From CAVTYH01 sp963738835 (GTDB taxonomy: Bacteria > Planctomycetota > Planctomycetia > Pirellulales > JADZDJ01), in NCBI GenBank assembly GCA_963738835.1, contig CAVTYH010000006.1, positions 62,001-126,000 on the forward strand: a DNA stretch of 64,000 bases. Direction: 5' to 3'. The translations under genes and the position numbers were made by a program. Below, piece by piece: positions 26,815 through 35,058 of the stretch; the first letter of the stretch is position 1; every line of letters starts with the position of its first letter. The notes under the pieces were generated by a model that saw only the letters and a program-made list of their open reading frames with translations, did no database searches and was not told the origin of the DNA.

Positions 26815-27519
26815 ATGTTATCTCGTGTGCTTGAACCTGAGGTGATGGATACGCCGGCCGAAGCCGCTGATTACGACTCGATGGATCATGCGGAAGTAAA
26901 TCGGCGATTTGCCAACGATCTTCTCAATACGTTGGGTTCGTGGTCATTAATCGACAATCGAATTCCATTAAAAATCCTCGACCTTGGCACTGGCACAGCT
27001 CAGATTCCGATCGAACTTTGCTGCCGCACCGATCGGGTGCATGTCGTCGCCATCGATGCCGCGGTTCACATGCTCGATCTAGCCTGTCGGAATGTTGCAG
27101 CCGCCAGGTTTGAAGAGCGTATTCAGTTGGAACTGGCCGACGCCAAAAGACTGCAATTTGCAGACTCCAGCTTCGACGCCGTCATGTCCAACAGCATCGT
27201 GCATCATTTGCCGGAACCAATGCTGTGCCTTGCCGAAGCCGTGCGGGTCACTCGGCCTGAGGGACTGTTATTCTTTCGCGATCTACTGCGGCCTGCCAAC
27301 GCCGAAGAGCTGGCTCGGCTGGTCGATCAGTACGCTCCGGCCGCCGGAATCTCGCCGGCATCGGATCGCCAACGGTCAATGTTTTCCGATTCGCTGCACG
27401 CGGCTCTCACCTTAAATGAAATCCGTGCCTTGGTCGGTCAACTGGGCTTCAACCCGAATTCGGTCCAGCCCACCAGCGACCGCCATTGGACCTGGTCGGC
27501 CTGGAAGCCAAGCGTGTAA
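26815..27519 (+). CDS. Class I SAM-dependent methyltransferase
   Basis: Methyltransferase of the UbiE/methyltransf_11 type. It contains motif I ILDLGTGTAQIPIEL (near residue 52), VVAIDAAVHML (motif II acidic loop), DAKRLQFADSSFDAVMSNSIVHHL (motifs III-IV, partly quoted) and a late EGLLFFRDLLRP segment. I place the start at 26815 (MLSRVLEPEVMDTP) because the RVLEPEVMDT beginning looks conserved; in-frame ATG 26791 or TTG 26785 would add 8-10 residues. It is divergent from yceH. The substrate is not evident. Confidence 0.82.
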   Translation: MLSRVLEPEVMDTPAEAADYDSMDHAEVNRRFANDLLNTLGSWSLIDNRIPLKILDLGTGTAQIPIELCCRTDRVHVVAIDAAVHMLDLACRNVAAARFEERIQLELADAKRLQFADSSFDAVMSNSIVHHLPEPMLCLAEAVRVTRPEGLLFFRDLLRPANAEELARLVDQYAPAAGISPASDRQRSMFSDSLHAALTLNEIRALVGQLGFNPNSVQPTSDRHWTWSAWKPSV

Positions 27520-27582
27520 TGGCATGCCCACAGAGTGGCACGCTCTGAGTCCGCGAAGGGCGTGTGAAAGCGCCCATCGAGC

Positions 27583-28263
27583 CTAGCGCGTGCCGGCGCC
27601 GGCGCGAAAGTTAAAAATGCGTCCACTGGCGGGTAGCTTGCCGGTCGGCCCGCAGTAGCGATGGGTGACGACCGCCCAGTTGTTATCGCGAGTCAGGCTC
27701 AGGCGCACTTGGTCCCACGCTGGAGCTGCGAAGTGGATTTGGATTTGCCGCAAGCGGATCATGCCTTTCGCCACACCGCGCGTCCAAATGACCGTGCCAC
27801 CTGGATTGCACAATGAGGCAACCGCTTGCACCAACTGTCCCCTTTCATCGGCAGGCACGTGTCCCCAAACTCCGCAGAGCAGCACAATGTCCGCAGGCGC
27901 GAGGTTCTTGTAGGTCGCATAAGCCGTGGCGTCGACGTTCAGGAATGCGACCGTATTCTCCAGCCCGGCAGTGGTCGATCGGCAAACGCCTGCTGCAACC
28001 GACTGCGGATTCTGCTCCAACAGGCAAGCGGAAACATCGCTTCGACGCCGGTGCGACTCTAGTACGCCGATCACATCGCGGCCGTCGCCGGCACAAATGC
28101 TGATAATGCGCAGCGAGCCGACCGGGGCGGCATCGAGGCACTTGGCCAGATGCTCCTGAACTGTCGATAGCCGGTGTTGGTACGGCTGCTTCTTGTAAGC
28201 GCTGTCCGGCCAGAGATTCCACAGCTCGGAATCCCGTCGGCGAAACCAATGCCGAAATCGCAT
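27583..28263 (-). CDS. SAM-dependent methyltransferase-like protein
   Basis: 226-residue protein with a class I methyltransferase core: SLRIISICAGDGRDVIGVL as motif I (around residue 52-70), an acidic CLLEQNP turn and PADIVLLCGVWGHVP as motif IV. The N-terminal segment WPDSAYKKQPYQHRL and the GDGRD motif resemble planctomycete and actinobacterial proteins annotated as methyltransferases of unknown substrate. It is convergent with the methyltransferase at 26815, with 63 bases between them. Two unrelated methyltransferases side by side is probably coincidence. Confidence 0.75.
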   Translation of the reverse strand: MRFRHWFRRRDSELWNLWPDSAYKKQPYQHRLSTVQEHLAKCLDAAPVGSLRIISICAGDGRDVIGVLESHRRRSDVSACLLEQNPQSVAAGVCRSTTAGLENTVAFLNVDATAYATYKNLAPADIVLLCGVWGHVPADERGQLVQAVASLCNPGGTVIWTRGVAKGMIRLRQIQIHFAAPAWDQVRLSLTRDNNWAVVTHRYCGPTGKLPASGRIFNFRAGAGTR

Positions 28264-28628
28264 GTTGCAACCTAGACTTTCTACCCCTGGCGATATCGGT
28301 ATCGCTAATCCACTTTCAGAACTCGGAAGATTCAGGGCAAAAAGAGTCGCAGTTTATCTGCATCTCATTGGTTTGTGGCCAATCGGCTCTTAAAAACTGA
28401 CGACGATGCCCGTTGCGCAAAGATTGACACGATTGGGCAGCAGCAATTTCTCTGAAGCCGAATTCATGCAGAGTTTATAAATCGCCGTTTTGAAATCGCT
28501 TACGCAACGCGCGGATGTCGAATGAAAATGCGTATCGATGTCATCGGCTCGCTTCCAGCGGCGTGAGAATCATTCGTTTTTTGCGGCCTGCTTCAGATTC
28601 TGAGCAGGCGTGAGGCACCGGCAAACAA
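28264..28628. other. Intergenic region, no gene seen
   Basis: No defensible coding region. Two small hairpins are visible: GCGATA with TATCGC (four-base loop) near 28291-28306, and CTGCTTCAGA with a one-base-bulged complement near 28588-28607, the latter just after the stop of the next minus-strand gene and terminator-like without a T-tract. Confidence 0.4.
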
Positions 28629-28868
28629 TCAGCCACGAATCAATCGTTCCAGGCTGCTTTGCGTGCCGACTTCAAGCACCGCTCTGATTTCCTCGGCCGA
28701 CATGCCGCGATTGATCATGTCGGATTTGAGCTTGGCCAGATTATCGGCCTGACGAATTTTGCACCAGTATCGCGCGATAATGATGGTCATCACGCAGATA
28801 AACACGGCCACCACAGCCTCCAAGCCAATGAAGTCGTCGCTGCGGAATTTGGAAAACAGTTCGTCCAT
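28629..28868 (-). CDS. Small single-pass membrane protein
   Basis: 79-residue protein with one transmembrane helix (residues about 15-34, LEAVVAVFICVMTIIIARYW) and a cytoplasmic tail reading LKSDMINRGMSAEEIRAVLEVG. That tail resembles short SHOCT-like helical tails (GMSAEEIR). Planctomycete-type conserved protein of unknown role. It stands alone and is divergent from the promoter driving the next gene. Confidence 0.7.
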   Translation of the reverse strand: MDELFSKFRSDDFIGLEAVVAVFICVMTIIIARYWCKIRQADNLAKLKSDMINRGMSAEEIRAVLEVGTQSSLERLIRG

Positions 28869-29024
28869 CTTGGCTCCCCTCTTACGAGCGAGAATTTCGC
28901 GTGCAGGTAGTTCGCCAACCGAGAGGCATTATTGGCAGATTTTGGAGAAAGGGTCAAAACTGGCTGTAGGATTGCCATTCCGGCGGGCAGATGAATGGTC
29001 TTCGCCACCGCTCAGATGCCATTG

Positions 29025-29053
29025 TTGACACCCCCCATTGCCCCATTTATGAT
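29025..29053 (+). promoter_or_regulatory. Sigma-70 type promoter
   Basis: TTGACA at 29025-29030, a 17-base spacer, and TATGAT at 29048-29053: a consensus -35 and near-consensus -10 with ideal spacing. The next gene on this strand starts at 29269, leaving an untranslated leader of about 205 bases. No riboswitch was recognised in that leader, and no gene is seen in 28869-29268. Confidence 0.75.
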
Positions 29054-29268
29054 CGAATAGAGGTCGGTTTGCAGCGCGCAAGCCCTTTCTTGTCGGACGA
29101 TAAAGCGGGCTCTCGCGAAGTATTTCAGGCGATTGAAAGGCTCCCTCAAGCCAACCCTCTTCCTGAGGGCGCGGGGGGTTCTCCGCTCCGCAAAGGGACA
29201 GGAACAAGTTCGGACCGTCTCCGCTTCGCACCACCGCCACCACCACTTTACACCGCAAGTCTTCGAAC

Positions 29269-30582
29269 ATGCCAATTGTGCCGATTCTTGTCGGGTTGCT
29301 GTTTCTCGTCGGCGTAGTGACGCTGGCGATGAGCGGTAGCACGTGGCGGTGGTATCATATCACCTTTAGTTCGTTCCTGTTGATCTTTTCGCTGGTGCTG
29401 TTCTATCTGGCTGCTCGGACCATGAAGATTGAAGATGCCTGGCGCAGCGAGATTGCCAAATACGAAAAAACGATCCGCGAGCAAGAAAAGCGGCACGACG
29501 AAATTCTTAGCGGCGGTCAAGATGCCGATGGTAAAGACCACCTCAGTATGGCGGACCTAAAGACCGAGGTGCAAAAGCTGCTGCAAGGCCGCGGCCGAGT
29601 TTGGGAAAAAGTGCAACGCCGGGCGATTACCCCTGAGGGGGTGATTACGGCGGTGGTAGGCACGCCGAATCCGGCCGGCATCGACAAAAGCACTGTGTTG
29701 TTTGTGTTCGATCAAGGAGACGCAAAAGCCGGCAATCAATTCCTGGGTCAGTTTGAAGTGACCGGTGTCAACGGTCAGGAAATTCAGCTCACGCCGTGGC
29801 TGAAAATGCGCCCCAGCGAATTGCAACGGGTTGCCTCGCGCCGCAATTCACCGCTGGTGCTGTATGAAATCATGCCGCACGACGATCAGGAGCTGTACGC
29901 CGAAATGGACGACGCCAAACGCGTGGCGGCTTTCCCCAACAATGTGCCCGCGGCGGCAAGGCAGGAATTCGTCAAAGATGGCAAACCACCGGTGGCGGGC
30001 GAAACCCAAACCGACCGGATTTGGCAGCGTGTAAAGGCAATCCGCAATTTTGAGGTGACCCGCGGCCAGGGCAACGCCAAAGAAACGCAAATGATCAGCG
30101 AGGGGGCCGAGCTGCTATTGGATCCGAAATCAGCCCAGGAGCGCATTGCAGCGGGTGATGTGGAACCGGTGAAAGACGAAAATGGAAAGAATGAAGTCGT
30201 TTATGTCCGTCCGCTGCGCGAATATGCCCAACTGTATCGCGACTTGAATTTGCAGATCGAATCGATTGTGCGCACCACCGACGAAATCAATCGGCAACGA
30301 GCTACGGTCGATGCCGCACAGAAGAAAGTCGATGCCGATCTGGTGCTGCGAGCCGCAGAAAAAGTGACGCTGGAAGGGGACTTGAAGCAGTATAAAGCCG
30401 AGCAAGATTTGATCACCCGGCATGTGACGGTGCTGGCGAAAAAAGTTGCCGAGGTCAAAGACGAAGTCGCTCGGCTGATCAACAACAATCGCCAGTTGGA
30501 AAACGAGCTTTCGACGATATACCATGCGGCGGCCGACAAAATCAATCGCGAGAGTGCGGTGGCGGCTAGCAAAGATCAATGA
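29269..30582 (+). CDS. Membrane-anchored coiled-coil protein
   Basis: 437-residue protein conserved in planctomycetes, function unknown. Two N-terminal helices (residues 3-21 and 31-50) anchor it. A short coiled coil (55-80) follows, then a beta-rich domain (VITAVVGTPNPAGIDKSTVLFVF, partly quoted, around 125-190) and a long C-terminal coiled coil (about 335-425: RDLNLQIESIVRTTDEINRQ onward). It is driven by the strong promoter at 29025. The architecture suggests a structural or scaffolding role at the membrane. It is convergent with hemP across a hairpin repeat. Confidence 0.72.
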   Translation: MPIVPILVGLLFLVGVVTLAMSGSTWRWYHITFSSFLLIFSLVLFYLAARTMKIEDAWRSEIAKYEKTIREQEKRHDEILSGGQDADGKDHLSMADLKTEVQKLLQGRGRVWEKVQRRAITPEGVITAVVGTPNPAGIDKSTVLFVFDQGDAKAGNQFLGQFEVTGVNGQEIQLTPWLKMRPSELQRVASRRNSPLVLYEIMPHDDQELYAEMDDAKRVAAFPNNVPAAARQEFVKDGKPPVAGETQTDRIWQRVKAIRNFEVTRGQGNAKETQMISEGAELLLDPKSAQERIAAGDVEPVKDENGKNEVVYVRPLREYAQLYRDLNLQIESIVRTTDEINRQRATVDAAQKKVDADLVLRAAEKVTLEGDLKQYKAEQDLITRHVTVLAKKVAEVKDEVARLINNNRQLENELSTIYHAAADKINRESAVAASKDQ

Positions 30583-30609
30583 CGCCGCTGCGTCAGCTTG
30601 ATTTCAGGT

Positions 30610-30655
30610 GTGTGTAGCGGCCGGGCTCTAACCGGCGCTGACCTCAGCGCAAGCT
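30610..30655. repeat. TGTAGCGG two-hairpin repeat, copy 1
   Basis: Intergenic element starting GTGTAGCGGCCGGGCTC, with a first GCCGG/CCGGC hairpin and a second perfect 7-bp hairpin GCGCTGA-CC-TCAGCGC, then AAGCTT. It lies between convergent genes. Copies at 32034 and (inverted, variant) 49586 share the TGTAGCGGC start while the stems differ. Confidence 0.7.
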
Positions 30656-30670
30656 TTCCCGTACCGTGCG

Positions 30671-30907
30671 TTACTTCGTCAGGTACAGCTTGCCGGCGTG
30701 CGTGAGCCGCAGGCGGTACATCTGATTGCCGTGCTCGATCCAGGCTTCGCGGCGGCCTTGCAGCAGTTCGGCGGAAGTATAAATGGCCGGACGCTCCAAT
30801 TCGGCAATGGCCTGGGCCAGCCGATCGTCGTTCAACGGCGTGGTGTTCACGCACACTGACAGGGGAATGATATCGGCGGTTGATTCGATGGTTTCAGCAG
30901 ATGACAT
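30671..30907 (-). CDS. hemP: HemP-domain protein (hemin uptake)
   Basis: Small protein whose C-terminal 40 residues match HemP: AELLQGRREAWIEHGNQMYRLRLTHAGKLYLTK (partly cited: GRREAWIEHG, YRLRLT, GKLYLTK). HemP proteins are linked to haem uptake and its regulation and usually sit beside haem receptor genes; none is present here. I chose the ATG at 30907 (MSSAETIES), giving 78 residues. The frame runs upstream to 31093, but that extension crosses an intergenic hairpin repeat and is probably noncoding. The isolated position means the haem role is inferred from the domain alone. Confidence 0.78.
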   Translation of the reverse strand: MSSAETIESTADIIPLSVCVNTTPLNDDRLAQAIAELERPAIYTSAELLQGRREAWIEHGNQMYRLRLTHAGKLYLTK

Positions 30908-30953
30908 GGCACACACAGAAGTGAAATGTCGATGCGCCAAAAAATAGTGCTCA

Positions 30954-30981
30954 GTTAGCCCTCGGCGGAAGCCGGGGATTG
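30954..30981. repeat. TTAGCCCTCGGC hairpin repeat, copy 1
   Basis: Stem CCCTCGGC with GCCGGGG (one G-T pair) around a GGAA loop, flanked by TTAG and ATTGC. The same frame with a perfect stem is at 61748-61767. It lies between the hemP start and the end of the next minus-strand gene. Confidence 0.6.
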
Positions 30982-31159
30982 CAACCGACGTGCCAAAGCG
31001 GCAAGGTCGGCCTTCTGTCGAACTCGATTGCAGTTTTTTGCGGAAAAGCTCAGGGTTGGCAGTCTGAAGTTTGAACGCAAGAACATCCGCCACGGCGAGA
31101 AAATGTCCACCGGCGGTGAAGAATTCGCCACGGGGTCATTTGCCTAACTGACTGAGTGT

Positions 31160-31588
31160 TCAAGATTCCGCAAATCGCCGGAATTCCGCTTCGTCAAGGA
31201 AGACAGCTTCGCGCACCAGTTGCAACATCAACGGCGGCGTCGGCCAGCCGAAAGCGCACAGGAGACGATCGAACTGCTCGGTCGGGCAGGTGCCTTTGAG
31301 ATCGACGAATAGCAGCCGTCCCGCGCGATCGAAGAGATTGCCGTCGATTTGCCATTGTGGCTCGCCAGAGCCTGAAGTCCAAACGAAGGAGCCGTCGGGC
31401 TCGAAAAACAGCCGCGGGAGTTTTTCCAGCGCTCCGCCCGCTTGTTCGAAGCTGATGGCAAAGGGCGTGGCCAGCGCTTCCGGCGGCACCGCCAAAGCTT
31501 GAAACGCTCGGCCACCCAGCGCGACCGGCGTTTCGCTCGTAACTACCGATTCCAGCCGGGCGTGCAGCGAAATATGAAACGAAAGCAT
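31160..31588 (-). CDS. Conserved hypothetical protein
   Basis: 142-residue soluble protein, not recognised. From the ATG at 31588 it reads MLSFHISLHARLESVVTSET, with later segments LFFEPDGSFVWTSGSGEPQW, IDGNLFDRAGRLLFVDLKG and PTEQFDRLLCAFGWP. The alternation of hydrophobic and aromatic residues suggests a beta-sandwich. Eight further codons back to 31612 are possible. It lies in a minus-strand run (zinc peptidase, cutA, this gene, hemP), each separated by a hairpin repeat, so operon structure is uncertain. Composition and context support a real gene. Confidence 0.65.
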   Translation of the reverse strand: MLSFHISLHARLESVVTSETPVALGGRAFQALAVPPEALATPFAISFEQAGGALEKLPRLFFEPDGSFVWTSGSGEPQWQIDGNLFDRAGRLLFVDLKGTCPTEQFDRLLCAFGWPTPPLMLQLVREAVFLDEAEFRRFAES

Positions 31589-31610
31589 GGGAGAAAGCGG
31601 AAAGCAATAC

Positions 31611-31633
31611 ATAGCCCGACTGTGTCAGTCGGG
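31611..31633. repeat. CATAGCCCGAC hairpin repeat, copy 1
   Basis: ATAG followed by an 8-bp perfect stem CCCGACTG / CAGTCGGG (31615-31622 and 31626-31633) with a TGT loop. A related copy at 44331-44357 keeps CATAG-CCGAC-GTGTC-GTC while both stem strands vary together. Confidence 0.65.
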
Positions 31634-31655
31634 ACAGTATGTCGATCTCGAAAAT

Positions 31656-31976
31656 CTACTTGGTCTGTTCGCGCAGCCACTTCAGATACGCGCCGCTGAC
31701 CGCGACAATTGGCACAGCCAGAATTTCCGGCACGTCGTAAGAGTGCAGTTTGCAAATCGCTTGTTCGACCTGATCGAAACAATCGCGGCGGGTTTTGATC
31801 CAGCACTGCCATTCTGTGGCGGTTTCCATTTTGCCTTGCCAGCGGTACACACTTTGAATCGGCCCGGCAATCTGCACGCAGCCGGCCAGTCGCTGATCGA
31901 CCAGCGCCGCGGCAATTTTGCGCGCTTCTTCCTGCGTGCCGGTCGTCGTGAAAACCTGGATGAATTCGTCGGACAT
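31656..31976 (-). CDS. cutA: Divalent-cation tolerance protein CutA
   Basis: Trimeric ferredoxin-like signalling-fold protein originally linked to copper tolerance; its true role is unsettled. At 106 residues it has the normal length. Landmarks are FTTTGTQEEARKIAAALVDQRLAGCVQI (partly quoted), YRWQGKMETATEWQCWIKT with the conserved WxG-K-E pattern, and the C-terminal HSYDVPEILAVPI. The PEI segment and aromatic core are intact. It precedes two hypothetical genes on the same strand. Confidence 0.95.
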   Translation of the reverse strand: MSDEFIQVFTTTGTQEEARKIAAALVDQRLAGCVQIAGPIQSVYRWQGKMETATEWQCWIKTRRDCFDQVEQAICKLHSYDVPEILAVPIVAVSGAYLKWLREQTK

Positions 31977-32033
31977 GCGGTGTAATTAAAGCTACTTGGA
32001 AGCGGTGTCGAGTAAGTCACACACGCTTCGATA

Positions 32034-32082
32034 GGTGTAGCGGCCGGGCTCGGCCCGGCGCTCAAACACTGAGCAAGCTCCG
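32034..32082. repeat. TGTAGCGG two-hairpin repeat, copy 2
   Basis: GGTGTAGCGGCCGGGCTCG with a 7-bp stem GCCGGGC / GCCCGGC, then a second short hairpin GCTCA-AACAC-TGAGC and CAAGCT. Same frame as the element at 30610, with compensatory changes in both stems. Confidence 0.7.
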
Positions 32083-32114
32083 CCACCCTCGTGAAATCTC
32101 AAAATCGCGATGTT

Positions 32115-32801
32115 CTAACTTCGCCGTCCATCGCCGGCGAAGCGGAGGATGTAGTATAGCAGCGTCAGCACCGATTGCAGCGTGGTGGCCACGTACGTGA
32201 GAGCCGCGGCATTCAGCACGGCATTCACATATGTCATCTCTTGGGCCGGCACAATGCCCAGCTGCACCAGTTCTGCCTTGGCTCGATTGCTGGCGTTGAA
32301 TTCGACCGGCAGGTTCACCAGTTGGAAGAACACCACCGTGCTGAAGAGAATAATGCCCGCCAGCAGCAACGGCGGAAACCGGAACACTATGCCCAGAATG
32401 AGCAAGAAAATACTAATCTGCGAGCCAAACCCCGCCACCGGGACAATTGCATTGCGAATGCCCAGCGGCGCATAGTTCTTGGCGTCTTGCAGAGCATGGC
32501 CCGATTCGTGCGCAGCAATGCCGACGGCCGCCAAGGTGCGGCCTTGGTACACATCGGGGCTTAAGCGCAGCACCTTCTCGCGCGGATCGTAATGATCGGT
32601 CAGTTGGCCGGGAATGGTTTCAATGGAAACATCCTGAAGGCCAGCATTATCGAGAATATGCCGAGCCGCCGCCGCGCCGCTCAGAGGCGCAGGCTGTTGC
32701 TGGGCACTGGCATAAGCCGAATGCACGCGGAACTGCGCCCAAACGGCCAGCAAAATCGCAGGGACGATAAACAATAGATACATGGGGTCAAAAAACATCA
32801 T
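32115..32801 (-). CDS. Membrane zinc metallopeptidase (YugP / Zn_peptidase_2 type)
   Basis: 228-residue integral-membrane neutral zinc metallopeptidase of the YugP family. An N-terminal helix (8-22) is followed by DHYDPREKVLRLSPDVY and the catalytic motif AAHESGHALQD (HESGH at 98-102). Two more helical segments follow around FGSQISIFLLILGIVF and LLLAGIILFSTVVFFQL, then FNASNRAKAEL, where the third zinc ligand region lies in the family, and two C-terminal segments. The length is normal. The physiological substrate is unknown. Confidence 0.92.
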   Translation of the reverse strand: MMFFDPMYLLFIVPAILLAVWAQFRVHSAYASAQQQPAPLSGAAAARHILDNAGLQDVSIETIPGQLTDHYDPREKVLRLSPDVYQGRTLAAVGIAAHESGHALQDAKNYAPLGIRNAIVPVAGFGSQISIFLLILGIVFRFPPLLLAGIILFSTVVFFQLVNLPVEFNASNRAKAELVQLGIVPAQEMTYVNAVLNAAALTYVATTLQSVLTLLYYILRFAGDGRRS

Positions 32802-33276
32802 GAACTTAACCTCACAATTCTGACGGAGCCGGCTCTGATCGAATCGATCGATCGGCTGGCCCGCTTTACAGACTATTCGCTCTGCGCGATGATTTTATTA
32901 TCATCATTACGCACTGGCTCCCCTTTCGGATCGAGAAATCAGGGCTCCTATTAGCCGTAAACCATTGGATTGCCGTAAGTTGCGAATCGGGCAGTTTGGC
33001 CCGCATTTCAATATGTTTTGGGCGTCGTCGTCGTATAAAACAAACGCGAACCGTGGGCGGGTGGATTGACCAACTGCACGGATTGCCCGCAAACTTAACA
33101 CAACCGATCGCTACAACGCATCTTCCGCATTTTTACGCGACTTTCCCGCCCTGGGCAACCGACAACTGAAAGTAACTGCCTCGCCTAGCCACGCAGCCGC
33201 ACCACTTCCTGCCGGTCGCGGCTCGCCGTTCAATCATTCCTTCACCCGCTCACCCATTCACAAATCACCCACCGTC
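32802..33276. other. 475-bp divergent intergenic region
   Basis: No gene seen. It separates the zinc peptidase (minus) from a lipoprotein gene (plus). Near 32888-32906 GATGAT and ATCATC form a small AT-rich hairpin. From about 33238 the sequence contains TTCACCCGCTCACCC, a word shared exactly (in complement) with the simple-repeat insert in the helicase gene near 1690. Promoters must lie here but none is clear. Confidence 0.4.
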
Positions 33277-34452
33277 ATGAAATTGAATTCCGAATTCCGT
33301 CTGTCGCACAGCGTCCGTTGGACTTCCTTGGCCATCCTGCTCATCTCGGGAGCCTGGCTGGGTGGCTGCGCGAAAGAGAGCGCGCCGACATTTGTTTCCG
33401 CGAATTTGCCTCAGGCCGATACGCTGCGCGATCGGATCGATGCAGTGGTTGATCACACGCTGTACAACCGCACGCTCGATACCAGCACACACAACGCCTG
33501 GCAAGTGGTGCATGGAATTCTGCCGTACGGCAAGGCGTTCAAAATCAAGAAAGATGGCCAGATGATCCCGGCCCTCGACTACTTACTGGGCGGCGGCGAA
33601 CTGAAGGGTTGGGATTTGCGGCCGGGCGAAAAAGGCGTGATGGCCGTTTTGGCACCGGGTTCCAAAGCGGCCCAGGGGCATCCCGATCAGTGGATAGGAT
33701 ATCTCTCGCAAGGCGGCCAAGACGGCCTGCACGGTTTGAATCCGGACGACAAACTGGTTGTGGCTGGCAAGGATTACAAGATCGGCGATTTGCTGACCGA
33801 AGCCGAGTGGAACGTCTACCCTGGCATGGAAGCGTCGTGGACGGTGATGGCGATGGCCGCCTATCGGCCGGTCGATTACAAGTGGACATCCAAAGATGGT
33901 CAGGAGTGGACCTTCGAACGCCTAGTGGGCATGGATGCTGGTTTACCGATTGTCGGCGATGGCGCCTCGTGCGGTGGCACCCACCGGCTATATGCATTAA
34001 CCGCGGCGGTCAATCGTTACATGGCCGAAACCAATACGCCGGAAGACCAACTGACCGGCGGCTGGAAAAAGGCCAACGATGTGGTTCGCGGTTGCGTCCA
34101 CAAGGCAAAAATGTATCAGCAGCCCGACGGCAGCTTCTCGACCGCCTTTTTCGCGCGGCCCGGTAGTTCGCCGGAAGTCGATACCACACTGCACGCCACT
34201 GGTCACACCTTAGAGTGGCTCGACGTGGCGCTGACCGACAAAGAACTTGCTGAACCCTGGGTTACGGCGGCCGTGAATCGATTGGTGCAGCTGCTGGAAG
34301 ACAACGAGAACCGCGAACTGGATTGCGGAGCCCTGTATCACGGAGCCCGCGGATTAATTTTGTACCGCGACCGTCGTTTCGGTGTGCGACAGCCCGGCGA
34401 AGCACCCGCCGTGGTGACGGCCGCGGAAAAGTCCAGCGCACCGCGGCATTAG
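33277..34452 (+). CDS. Lipoprotein with alpha-toroid-like repeats
   Basis: 391-residue exported lipoprotein of unknown function. The signal sequence ends in the lipobox LGGC (Cys near residue 31). The mature part has alternating helical segments with motifs such as HNAWQVVHGILPYG, EWTFERLVGMDAGLP, CGGTHRLYALTAAVNRY and TLHATGHTLEWLDVAL. Paired helices with conserved Cys, His and Trp resemble alpha/alpha-toroid proteins of the prenyltransferase/squalene cyclase-like class common in planctomycetes. Whether it is an enzyme cannot be told. It is convergent with the next gene across a hairpin repeat. Confidence 0.75.
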   Translation: MKLNSEFRLSHSVRWTSLAILLISGAWLGGCAKESAPTFVSANLPQADTLRDRIDAVVDHTLYNRTLDTSTHNAWQVVHGILPYGKAFKIKKDGQMIPALDYLLGGGELKGWDLRPGEKGVMAVLAPGSKAAQGHPDQWIGYLSQGGQDGLHGLNPDDKLVVAGKDYKIGDLLTEAEWNVYPGMEASWTVMAMAAYRPVDYKWTSKDGQEWTFERLVGMDAGLPIVGDGASCGGTHRLYALTAAVNRYMAETNTPEDQLTGGWKKANDVVRGCVHKAKMYQQPDGSFSTAFFARPGSSPEVDTTLHATGHTLEWLDVALTDKELAEPWVTAAVNRLVQLLEDNENRELDCGALYHGARGLILYRDRRFGVRQPGEAPAVVTAAEKSSAPRH

Positions 34453-34474
34453 TCTTCCGAACGATTAACGATTT

Positions 34475-34506
34475 CCTCTCCTCGGGGAGAGGGTTAGGGT
34501 GAGGGT
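34475..34506. repeat. CCTCTCC hairpin plus TTAGGGTGAGGG, overlapping a gene end
   Basis: CCTCTCC and GGAGAGG pair around TCGG, followed by GTTAGGGTGAGGG. The stem resembles 4024-4044. It lies between convergent genes, and its right part supplies the stop codon and last residues (Pro-Ser-Pro) of the opposing gene, so the repeat has become coding. Confidence 0.65.
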
Positions 34507-34970
34507 TCCGAAGACTTTTCTTTGGATGTTTCCGATTCACCATCCGTCGATTTCGGCGTCGTCGGTGGTGGCGGGGCCAATTGCACAATGTTCTTGCCGA
34601 GGCGATCGAACAGCGTCACGGCCCCACCGTTGGAATTCGACGAGAGCACAACTTGCGGCGTGCCGTTGCCATTGGCGGTTTCGAACAACCCAGCGCCGGT
34701 CGTCGCGTCAGATTTGACTTGCGTCACCGGTTTGCCATCGGCGTTGTGAACCGTAATTACGCCGCCGCGTTGCTTCGACGCTTCAGTAATTGTGACCAGC
34801 GGCTTGTCATTGTCGCCCAAAACTAGCAGTTCTTTACAACGAACTATGGGCATTTTCGATTGCGTCTCTTTCATTTGCTGTTCGGCCTGAAATTCGACGC
34901 CGTTTTTCGTCGCCATGCCGATGGCCAAAAACAGCAGTGGATAAATGACCCAGCGTTCACGATCAGACAT
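34494..34970 (-). CDS. Exported protein with beta-strand repeats
   Basis: 158-residue protein from the ATG at 34970 (MSDRERWVIYPLLFLAIGMAT). An N-terminal helix acts as anchor or signal. The mature part has short beta repeats: CKELLVLGDNDKPLVTIT, GVITVHNADGKPVTQV, LFETANGNGTPQVVLSSNS, GAVTLFDRLGKNIVQL. The repeated N-x-DGKPV / G-x-PQVVL pattern is common in planctomycete periplasmic proteins. A Pro/Ser/Thr/Glu tail closes it, its last codons lying inside a hairpin repeat. Function unknown. Confidence 0.7.
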   Translation of the reverse strand: MSDRERWVIYPLLFLAIGMATKNGVEFQAEQQMKETQSKMPIVRCKELLVLGDNDKPLVTITEASKQRGGVITVHNADGKPVTQVKSDATTGAGLFETANGNGTPQVVLSSNSNGGAVTLFDRLGKNIVQLAPPPPTTPKSTDGESETSKEKSSEPSP

Positions 34971-35058
34971 GATTGCAGTGGGGTTAGAGGATTCGGGCGC
35001 AAAACGGCAATAATCCCCACTGTATACCGCCTGCCATCGACTGCCTACCGCCACTTCG

